NCBI RefSeq assembly: GCF_003012345.1
Contig: NZ_PVRV01000019.1
Coordinates: 558,001-622,000, forward strand
Source: Phytohalomonas tamaricis
GTDB lineage: Bacteria > Pseudomonadota > Gammaproteobacteria > Pseudomonadales > Halomonadaceae
DNA length: 64,000 nt
Direction: 5' to 3'
The notes beneath the pieces were generated by a model that was given only the letters and a program-made list of their open reading frames with translations, did no database searches and was not told the DNA's origin. The translations under genes and the position numbers were made by a program. Below are positions 55,163-64,000 of the stretch, one piece after another. Numbering within the stretch: the first letter of the stretch is position 1; each line of letters opens with the position of its first letter.

Positions 55163-55188
55163 AAAAAAGCGACCTTTCGGTCGCTTTA
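55163..55188 (-). terminator. Terminator of the dnaA-dnaN-recF-gyrB transcript
   Basis: On the minus strand AAAGCGACC and GGTCGCTTT pair around GAAA and are followed by TTTTTT. It lies 61 bp beyond the gyrB stop, with parS site 4 between. Confidence 0.92.
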
Positions 55189-55225
55189 TATGATTCAGGC
55201 TCGTCTGTCGTTAGTTAGGCATGGA

Positions 55226-55241
55226 TGTTTCACGTGAAACA
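55226..55241. promoter_or_regulatory. parS site 4 (perfect)
   Basis: Exact TGTTTCACGTGAAACA in the spacer just after the gyrB stop and before its terminator. Confidence 0.95.
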
Positions 55242-55248
55242 TTAAACA

Positions 55249-57693
<2,445 letters not shown>

Positions 57694-58779
57694 TTATCCA
57701 GCGCTCAGCTGGCCGTGTTTCACATGAAACCTTTCCACCTGAGTCTCAGCCTGCCAGTCATGGTTCAGTGCACGCTGGTTTATTCCGGTCAGGAAGGTCT
57801 GGCAATTCAGTTGTTCGAGTAAGTGACAAAATCCACGGCAGTGCTTGTCATCGAGCTCTGCGGCAAGATCGTCGATTAAATAAAGGCAAGTACGATTTGA
57901 TGTCTGCTCCAGCAAAAGCCCCTGCGCCAGTTTCAAAGCGCTAACGACCAGCTTCTGTTGCCCGCGTGATAACACCTCAACGGCAGGGTGCTTTCCAACG
58001 CGGAGCCTGAGATCGGCTCGCTGAGGCCCTTGCTGGGTGAATCCCATCTGGCGATCGGTGTTGGCGCTAGCCGCAAGGATATCGCTAATTTCTCGATTGC
58101 GATCCCAGCCGCGATAATAGCGGAGCGACAAATCGGGGATGCCCAATAATTCTGTCAACGTTGTCTCAAAAATGGGTACGAATTGCGTCATGTAGTCGCT
58201 TCGCATCGCATCAATCCGGTCTGCCCAGCGTGCTAATTCAGCGTTCCATGGCTTTAGCGTTGAAGGGTCTATTCTATCATGTCTTAGTAATGCATTCCGA
58301 TGTTTCAACGCCCGCCTTGCTCGCTGCCAGACATCGAAAAAGTCATGTTTCACGTGAAACACTCCCCAATCGAGAAACTCCCGGCGTGCCGCAGGTGAGC
58401 CCTCTACCAGCCGAAACGTATCAGAGTTAATGAGCTGTAGCGGTAGCGCTTCTGCAAGCTGCGCAATACGTTCCACACGATCACCCGCCATTCGCATGCT
58501 GATCGAGTCACTATCGCGACGCCGCTCGACGCCTATCGGTATAGGAGGATCACCTTCAAGCCGGCCGAACAATGTCATTGCTTGTTTATCATGACCAATG
58601 GCATTTTTGAGATGCCGTGTCCGAAATGAGCGTGCCAGACCGAGAATATGTAATCCTTCGAGCAGACTGGTCTTGCCACTACCGTTATCGCCAAAGATAA
58701 GATTGATATGACGGCTGGGGCGAAGGCTGACTTCACCTAAATTGCGGAGACCTTGAAAATTAATTCGATCGAGAGGCAT
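57694..58779 (-). CDS. recF: DNA replication and repair protein RecF
   Basis: SMC-like ATPase of the RecFOR pathway loading RecA at gaps. The 361 residues match the family. Walker A is FGDNGSGKTSLLEGLHILG near 29-47, the signature region SRGQQKLVVSALKLAQ near 271-286 and Walker B CLYLIDDLAAELD near 299-311. ATG 58779 is preferred to the TTG one codon earlier. The gene carries a perfect parS site, read as Phe-His-Val-Lys-His, and a degenerate one near its 3' end that encodes the same five residues. It lies between dnaN and gyrB, probably in one operon. Confidence 0.97.
   Translation of the reverse strand: MPLDRINFQGLRNLGEVSLRPSRHINLIFGDNGSGKTSLLEGLHILGLARSFRTRHLKNAIGHDKQAMTLFGRLEGDPPIPIGVERRRDSDSISMRMAGDRVERIAQLAEALPLQLINSDTFRLVEGSPAARREFLDWGVFHVKHDFFDVWQRARRALKHRNALLRHDRIDPSTLKPWNAELARWADRIDAMRSDYMTQFVPIFETTLTELLGIPDLSLRYYRGWDRNREISDILAASANTDRQMGFTQQGPQRADLRLRVGKHPAVEVLSRGQQKLVVSALKLAQGLLLEQTSNRTCLYLIDDLAAELDDKHCRGFCHLLEQLNCQTFLTGINQRALNHDWQAETQVERFHVKHGQLSAG
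57716..57731. promoter_or_regulatory. Degenerate parS-like sequence at the 3' end of recF
   Basis: TGTTTCACATGAAACC differs from parS at two positions (the central G to A, and the last base). It may be a weak ParB site or a decayed one. Confidence 0.45.
58346..58361. promoter_or_regulatory. parS site 5 (perfect, inside recF)
   Basis: Exact TGTTTCACGTGAAACA wholly within the recF coding sequence, about 3.3 kb from the DnaA-box region. Confidence 0.95.
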
Positions 58780-58840
58780 CAATTATTGGCGACGGTAGGA
58801 GGCGGGTGCTTGATACACCCGCGACAGGAAAAGGCCGGAA

Positions 58841-59944
58841 TCAAAGCCGCATCGGCATAACGACATACATGGCATCACCGCCACCCGGCTCTTCCAGCAG
58901 CGCGCTACTATTGGCATCGGACAGCGTCATCTGTACCTGTTCAACATTCAGTACGTTTAACACATCCACTAAATAACCAACGTTAAAGCCAATCTCTAGC
59001 CCACCACCCGAATAATCGATCGCAACATTTTCTTCAGCTTCTTCTTGCTCGGGATTATTAGCCAGGACACGCAGGTTGCCTTCTTCAAGATTCAGGCGAA
59101 CTCCGCGGTATTTTTCGTTTGAAAGAATCGCTGTACGTGACAGCACCTGACGAAGCTCGCTTCGCTCGGCGGTAAAATGCTTATCTCCACCTTTAGGCAC
59201 GACCCGCTCGTAATCGGGAAACTTGCCGTCGATCAGCTTCGAGGTGAAGGTAAATGCGCCCGTACGCGCACGTAAATGATTCGAGCCCAGAATCAGCGTT
59301 ACGGGCTCATCACTATCATCAAGCAAACGCACTAATTCCAGCACACCCTTACGTGGCAAGATCAGCTTGTGAGGATTATCGAGTGCAATATCAGCACTGC
59401 GTGAACATACCGCCAAGCGGTGACCATCGGTGGCCACGGTGCGCACCAGATGGTTACGCATTTCAATTAACATACCGTTCAGGTAATAACGGACGTCCTG
59501 CTGTGCCATGGCGAAGCTGGTGGCATCAATGAGATGCTTGAGCGTCCCGCGAGGTAACGTCAGTTCCGTCTCGCCCTGCCCTTCATCGATATTAGGAAAC
59601 TCAGCAGCAGGCAACGTCGACAACGTGAATCGTGATCGCCCCGCACGTAGAATCGCTCGTCCATCCTCGACTATAAACGTGATTTCCGACTGATCTGGCA
59701 ACGACTTGCAAATATCCATTAACTTACGGGCCGGAACGGTTGCCGCGCCGGGCTGATCGACATTGGCGAGTTCCACTCGGCCGACTAGCTCCACTTCCAG
59801 ATCAGTACCGGTTAATGACAACTGCTGGCCGTTGGCCTCGATCAGCACATTGGAAAGTACCGGCAAGGTCTGACGCCGCTCGACGACACCAGCTACCAGC
59901 GTCAGAGGACGCAGCAGGGCTTCACGCGAGATGGAAAATTTCAT
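58841..59944 (-). CDS. dnaN: DNA polymerase III beta subunit (sliding clamp)
   Basis: Ring-shaped processivity clamp. The 367 residues match E. coli (366). The start MKFSISREALLRPLTLVAGV (1-20) is typical, with FTLSTLPAAEFPN near 116, NGMLIEMRNHLVRTVATDGH near 155-174, GKFPDYERVVP near 240 and the C-terminal end YVVMPMRL. Three tandem clamp domains of about 120 residues can be assigned. GGAG is five bases upstream of ATG 59944, and I prefer it to the frame open to 59980. It follows dnaA by 81 bp. Confidence 0.98.
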   Translation of the reverse strand: MKFSISREALLRPLTLVAGVVERRQTLPVLSNVLIEANGQQLSLTGTDLEVELVGRVELANVDQPGAATVPARKLMDICKSLPDQSEITFIVEDGRAILRAGRSRFTLSTLPAAEFPNIDEGQGETELTLPRGTLKHLIDATSFAMAQQDVRYYLNGMLIEMRNHLVRTVATDGHRLAVCSRSADIALDNPHKLILPRKGVLELVRLLDDSDEPVTLILGSNHLRARTGAFTFTSKLIDGKFPDYERVVPKGGDKHFTAERSELRQVLSRTAILSNEKYRGVRLNLEEGNLRVLANNPEQEEAEENVAIDYSGGGLEIGFNVGYLVDVLNVLNVEQVQMTLSDANSSALLEEPGGGDAMYVVMPMRL

Positions 59945-60025
59945 AGGGCTCCACTCTTGTCCTAAATCTAAACATGGCACCGCCCTAGTATCTGCATCGA
60001 AACCGGACGGTTGAAATCAGTTTGG

Positions 60026-61519
60026 TCAGCTGGTCAACAGGCGCAGCAGATTCTTGTAATCTTCACGGATATCAGCATTTTCTTCCTGTAGCGCCACCAC
60101 CTTACGACAAGCATGTAATACCGTCGTATGGTCACGGCCACCAAAGGCATCGCCAATTTCCGGCAGGCTGTGATTGGTCAGCTCCTTCGCCAGCGCCATT
60201 GCGACCTGGCGAGGCCTGGCCACTGAACGCGAACGTCGCTTGGAAAGCAGATCCGAAAGCTTGATCTTGTAATATTCGGCGACTGTACGCTGAATATTGT
60301 CTACGCCCACCTGCTTATCCTGCAGCGCAAGCAGATCTTTCAGCGATTCACGTATGAATTCCTGATTGATGGGTTTACCCATGAAATGCGAGTCGGCAAT
60401 CACCTTCTTCAGCGCCCCTTCAAGCTCACGTACGTTGGAGCGAATCTTTTGCGCAATGAAGAATGCTGCATCGTGTGGCAAATCAACCTTGGCCTGTTCG
60501 GCCTTCTTCATCAGGATCGCGACACGGGTCTCAAGTTCGGGCGGCTCAATCGCCACCGTTAATCCCCAACCGAAGCGCGATTTTAAACGCTCCTCGACAC
60601 CGCTGATTTCCTTGGGATAGCGGTCAGAAGTCAGAATCATTTGCTGACCGCCTTCAAGCAGGGCATTGAAGGTATGAAAGAACTCCTCCTGGGAGCGCTC
60701 CTTGCCAGCAAAAAACTGAATATCATCGATCAATAATGCATCGACGCTTCTATAGAAGCGCTTGAAATCATTAATGGCATTGAGCTGCAACGCCTTGACC
60801 ATATCCGCGACGAAACGCTCGGAATGCAAATAGACGACCCGTGCATTATCACGCAGCCCAGCTAAATGATTGCCCACCGCATGCATCAGGTGTGTCTTGC
60901 CTAGCCCTACTCCGCCATATAAAAAAAGTGGGTTGTAGGCGCCGCCAGGATTTTCAGCTACCTGTCGAGATGCAGCGCGTGCCAGCTGGTTGGACTTACC
61001 TTCGACGAAGGTTTCAAACGTAAAGTTGGGATTCAGTCCACTTTGATGCTTGAGGCTACCTTCGACTTGTACTTGGCGTTCATTACTATTACCACGACGT
61101 GGCGTATTTCCACTGCCTTGGCCATCCGAATCGGATGTCTCATTACCATTGAAGGACGTGTTACGTGGCATTGATCCATGCCCAGAGGCTGTTGGCATAC
61201 GCGGTGGCGTCTGCGGCATGGTGGGTAACGTGTTGGGCGTATTGGTCACACGCGGGTTCGACACTGTACGCCGGCTACCAATCCCCAAGCTGACTTTAGG
61301 CGGCTTGCCTGGTGCAAGCTCTCTGAGCAGTTCATTGATGCGCTTAAGATACTTATCATTGACCCAGTCGCGTACAAAACGATTAGGCGCCAGCAAAGAT
61401 AGCTCGTTGCTGTCACCCACCGTTTCAGCTTGCAAAGGACGGATCCAAGTATTGAACTGCTGCGAATTCAATTCGTCCTGAAGATATTCAAGGCATTGCT
61501 GCCAGATTGCGATCGACAC
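60026..61519 (-). CDS. dnaA: Chromosomal replication initiator protein DnaA
   Basis: AAA+ initiator that binds DnaA boxes and opens the origin. Of 497 residues, domain I is about 1-85 (start [20 protein letters not shown]), the flexible domain II linker about 86-158 is unusually rich in Asn, Thr, Ser, Gly and Pro, domain III has Walker [17 protein letters not shown] near 201-216 and Walker [15 protein letters not shown] near 264, and domain IV ends with the DnaA-box signature [15 protein letters not shown] near 463. GTG start at 61519, as in several enterobacterial dnaA genes. First gene of dnaA-dnaN-recF-gyrB. Confidence 0.98.
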   Translation of the reverse strand: MSIAIWQQCLEYLQDELNSQQFNTWIRPLQAETVGDSNELSLLAPNRFVRDWVNDKYLKRINELLRELAPGKPPKVSLGIGSRRTVSNPRVTNTPNTLPTMPQTPPRMPTASGHGSMPRNTSFNGNETSDSDGQGSGNTPRRGNSNERQVQVEGSLKHQSGLNPNFTFETFVEGKSNQLARAASRQVAENPGGAYNPLFLYGGVGLGKTHLMHAVGNHLAGLRDNARVVYLHSERFVADMVKALQLNAINDFKRFYRSVDALLIDDIQFFAGKERSQEEFFHTFNALLEGGQQMILTSDRYPKEISGVEERLKSRFGWGLTVAIEPPELETRVAILMKKAEQAKVDLPHDAAFFIAQKIRSNVRELEGALKKVIADSHFMGKPINQEFIRESLKDLLALQDKQVGVDNIQRTVAEYYKIKLSDLLSKRRSRSVARPRQVAMALAKELTNHSLPEIGDAFGGRDHTTVLHACRKVVALQEENADIREDYKNLLRLLTS

Positions 61520-61866
61520 ACGCCCTCGCCATCAAGATAAGCAAAGGCGTTATTGTAGCGATGAAGGCAAAGGTTATCCACACATTAGGCACTTCTATTT
61601 CCCCTTGTGGAAAACCTTTACTTCCTACTAATAGCCGGATTATTTCACCCGCGGCATTATGGTTATCACCGCTTTTCGCTCAGCTTATCCATAATGTTAT
61701 CCACAGTAGCCGCGACAACGTCATGTCCTGTCAAAGCGGCCTTTAGGCCCTATATCAACACTCGATAATGGGGCGAACCTACTGCATTAGCACACCATTG
61801 ATTAAAGTAACGGCTGATGCCTTGCTCGAGCCAGGCATTTTAAAATGCTTATTACGTCAAGAAAAA
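61520..61866. other. oriC: Probable chromosomal origin (oriC) with DnaA boxes
   Basis: The dnaA-rpmH spacer. Two perfect DnaA boxes TTATCCACA lie on the plus strand at 61574-61582 and 61697-61705. Two one-mismatch boxes are TTATCCATA at 61685-61693 (plus) and TTTTCCACA on the minus strand at 61606-61614. An AT-rich stretch at about 61833-61867 could be the unwinding element. The location, between dnaA and rpmH, is where Pseudomonas origins lie. Few boxes are present, so a fuller origin elsewhere cannot be excluded. The dnaA promoter must also be here. Confidence 0.75.
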
Positions 61867-61895
61867 TTGCACAGTGCAGGCGAATTCTCTAGAAT
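61867..61895 (+). promoter_or_regulatory. Sigma70 promoter of rpmH-rnpA
   Basis: TTGCAC (61867-61872), 17-bp spacer, TAGAAT (61890-61895), about 83 bp upstream of rpmH. The -10 region is inside an inverted repeat GAATTC-TCTA-GAATTC at 61882-61897, a possible operator. Confidence 0.75.
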
Positions 61896-61911
61896 TCCCG
61901 CTCTTGACTAG

Positions 61912-62112
<201 letters not shown>

Positions 62113-62124
62113 TCGGGTCTCTCA

Positions 62125-62511
62125 ATGGCCCATCAGGGATTTCCCCGCGGTCTAAGAATCCTGACCGCCGGGGAATACCGGCACGTCTTCGATAATGCAA
62201 GTTTCAAGGTCCACGGCAAGGGCCTATTGGCGCTCGCCTGTCCAAATACGCTGGGCCATGCCCGTGTCGGACTGGTGTTCAGCAAGAAGAACGTACGCCG
62301 CGCCGTCGACCGTAACCGTCTAAAACGCCTGACACGCGAATCCATCCGCCTCGGTCAGCATCGCCTACCTGCCGTAGACATTGTAGTCTTGTCAAAACGC
62401 GGAGCAGGAGAGCTGGATAATGATACTGTGCAACGTCAATTGCATGGTATGTGGCGGCGCCTGGAGCAGGAAGCGAAGCGTCATTTGGCTGCAACGCAGT
62501 CCATCGCTTAA
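62125..62511 (+). CDS. rnpA: Ribonuclease P protein component
   Basis: Basic 128-residue protein that binds the M1 RNA to process tRNA 5' ends. The family signature is RVGLVFSKKNVRRAVDRNRL (about 47-66) followed by KRLTRESIR, the conserved RNR motif being in place, and IVVLSKRGAGELDN near 86-99 forms the second conserved strand. The N terminus RGLRILTAGEYRHVFDNA near 8-25 is also typical. It follows rpmH by 12 bp. The next gene is yidC directly; yidD, which usually lies between, is missing. Confidence 0.96.
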   Translation: MAHQGFPRGLRILTAGEYRHVFDNASFKVHGKGLLALACPNTLGHARVGLVFSKKNVRRAVDRNRLKRLTRESIRLGQHRLPAVDIVVLSKRGAGELDNDTVQRQLHGMWRRLEQEAKRHLAATQSIA

Positions 62512-62624
62512 GGCTTTGGCGCATGTCTGGTGTTGTACCGGCCGATAGGTGAGCACGCTGCTTGCAGGTGACGCCCGGCCGGGATTTAAAGCGACCCGAC
62601 ACACTCCCCACCGGGCACAACAAC

Positions 62625-64000
62625 ATGGATCTGAAACGACTCCTTTTAGTGATTCCATTGGCGATCCTGGCTTATTTACTGGTGATCCAATGGAACCAGG
62701 ACTATAACCAGCCGCATAATGAGCCTGACACCCCGGCTTTTTCCAGTCAGGGTAGCGACGCACCACAACCCTCCGGGCTTCAAGCACCTGATTCCTCACA
62801 AGAGCGTGCTTCTACTCCGTCCACGCCAGACACTCCGAATCAAAATACTCAGCTGATTGCGGTCAATACCGATGTGCTTGATGTGCGTATCGATCCGCGC
62901 GGTGGCGATATTGTCTATGCCGCACTGCCCCAGCAGAAGCAAACCCTTGAATCGGATCGTCCTTTTGTACTGCTTTCGGACACCAACACACGAAGTTATG
63001 TCGCCAAGTCCGGCTTACAGCTAGAAGGACATCAGGGCCGCATCGTTTATCAGGCCGAGCAGACCGCATACCAACTGAGTGACGATCAGAAGCAGCTGAC
63101 TGTCGATCTCACCGCTAATGTTAATGGCGTTGATATCATCAAACGTTTCACCTTCAGTCGCGATCACTATGCGGTAAAGGTCAGCTACCTGATCGACAAC
63201 GACAGCCAGCAACCTGTCAGCGCACGATTCATCGGCCAGCTTGCTCGTGATAACAGCCCCGATCCTACCAGCGGAGCAGGTGTCGGCATGCATTCCTATA
63301 TGGGTGCGGCATTCTCGTCACCAGATAATCATTACGAGAAGATCAAGTTCGACGATATCAGTGAAGGCAAGTTCAACAACCGTGACGTCCGCGGTGGTTG
63401 GGCAGCCATGATTCAACACTATTTCGTCTCGGCCTGGATTCCCAGCCAAGACCAGCAGAACCTTTATTACGCCGACATCGACTCGCACAAGCGTAATGTT
63501 GCTGCATTTGCGGGGCCGACGCAGACTATCGCTGCAGGGCAGAGCGCCGAACTTAGCGCCACGCTGTATATCGGTCCAAAGATCAAGAAACTGCTGGCAG
63601 AAACCGCGCCGAATCTTGAACTCACCATCGATTTCGGCTGGCTGTGGTTCCTCGCAAGCCCCTTGTTCTGGCTGCTTCAGCATATCCATGCGCTGATTGA
63701 CAACTGGGGCTGGTCGATTGTACTGCTGACCGTATTCGTTAAAGCTGTCCTCTTCCCGCTTTCCGCTACCGCCTACAAGTCGATGGCCAAGATGCGCAAG
63801 ATGGGGCCCGAGATGCAGCGCATCAAGGAGCAGCACGGCGATGATCGGCAAAAGATGTCGCAGGAGATGATGAAGTTTTACCAGAAGGAGAAGATCAATC
63901 CTCTGGGCGGCTGTCTGCCGATGGTCATTCAGATGCCGGTCTTTATCGCTCTGTACTGGATGCTGATGGAATCGGTAGAGCTACGCCATGCACCGTTCAT
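62625..64000 (+). CDS. yidC: Membrane protein insertase YidC (C-terminal end beyond right edge)
   Basis: Inner-membrane insertase for Sec-dependent and Sec-independent proteins. The visible 458 codons of roughly 560 cover the first membrane helix (LLLVIPLAILAYLLVIQW, about 5-22), a Ser-, Pro- and Gln-rich linker (about 30-70), the large periplasmic domain (about 80-330, with VGMHSYMGAAFSS) and the start of the conserved core: WLWFLASPLFWLLQHIH near 343, NWGWSIVLLTVFVKAVLFPL near 363 with the conserved positive charge in the membrane, and INPLGGCLPMVIQMPVFIAL near 424. The frame is open at the right edge. Confidence 0.97.
   Translation, partial: MDLKRLLLVIPLAILAYLLVIQWNQDYNQPHNEPDTPAFSSQGSDAPQPSGLQAPDSSQERASTPSTPDTPNQNTQLIAVNTDVLDVRIDPRGGDIVYAALPQQKQTLESDRPFVLLSDTNTRSYVAKSGLQLEGHQGRIVYQAEQTAYQLSDDQKQLTVDLTANVNGVDIIKRFTFSRDHYAVKVSYLIDNDSQQPVSARFIGQLARDNSPDPTSGAGVGMHSYMGAAFSSPDNHYEKIKFDDISEGKFNNRDVRGGWAAMIQHYFVSAWIPSQDQQNLYYADIDSHKRNVAAFAGPTQTIAAGQSAELSATLYIGPKIKKLLAETAPNLELTIDFGWLWFLASPLFWLLQHIHALIDNWGWSIVLLTVFVKAVLFPLSATAYKSMAKMRKMGPEMQRIKEQHGDDRQKMSQEMMKFYQKEKINPLGGCLPMVIQMPVFIALYWMLMESVELRHAPF

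Overview
The window is a contiguous piece of chromosome from a gammaproteobacterium, most likely a member of the Halomonadaceae or a close relative. That placement is inference from gene content and gene order: dnaA-dnaN-recF-gyrB beside rpmH-rnpA-yidC, glyQ-glyS near gyrB, gshB-tonB-yqgE-ruvX, zapA-6S RNA-ygfA with the pepP-ubiH-ubiI group, and an E. coli-like SerA. GC content is moderate to high, with short AT-rich spacers. I see no rRNA, tRNA, CRISPR array, insertion sequence or prophage.

Layout. 1-9.6 kb: acetate kinase (cut by the left edge), a DUF2243/CtaG-like membrane pair, a hotdog thioesterase, the ubiquinone hydroxylase UbiF, the xseB-ispA-dxs operon for isoprenoid precursors, serA, and a YqhA-type membrane protein. 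9.6-15.4 kb: a flavoprotein and a run of NAD(P)-dependent oxidoreductases, one of them an SDR gene broken by a 5-bp tandem duplication. 15.5-25 kb: pyrB, the gshB-tonB-yqgE-ruvX operon, an Old Yellow Enzyme, rsmE, secB, a rhodanese and gpmI. 24.7-33.4 kb: envC and a carboxy-terminal protease, the operon ygfB-pepP-ubiH-ubiI, then zapA, 6S RNA and ygfA. 33.4-36.2 kb: a 31-residue membrane ORF, ilvA and rpiA.

36.2-46.5 kb is a lipopolysaccharide inner-core block: waaA (Kdo transfer), hldE and hldD (ADP-heptose synthesis; gmhB follows at 51.2 kb), an OpsX-type heptosyltransferase I divergent from kdkA (Kdo kinase), a YejM/PbgA-like membrane sulfatase-fold protein, two more glycosyltransferases and waaF. 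46.7-55 kb: glyQS, a PRISE-type SDR, gmhB, a HAD protein, and a small set with an SPW-repeat protein, an unknown protein and a zinc alcohol dehydrogenase.

55.2-64 kb is the replication-origin region: dnaA-dnaN-recF-gyrB run leftward and rpmH-rnpA-yidC rightward from a spacer holding DnaA boxes. Five perfect copies of the 16-bp ParB-binding site parS (TGTTTCACGTGAAACA) lie between 49.8 and 58.4 kb, two of them inside coding sequence. This marks the segment as the chromosome's segregation centre.

Most of the window is housekeeping DNA. I do not see a clear candidate for a wholly new system. The observations most worth a second look are the parS cluster, the duplication-broken SDR gene, the overlapping divergent start codons of opsX and kdkA, the YejM-like protein that keeps candidate metal ligands, the unlisted small membrane protein, and the absence of yidD from the rnpA-yidC spacer.
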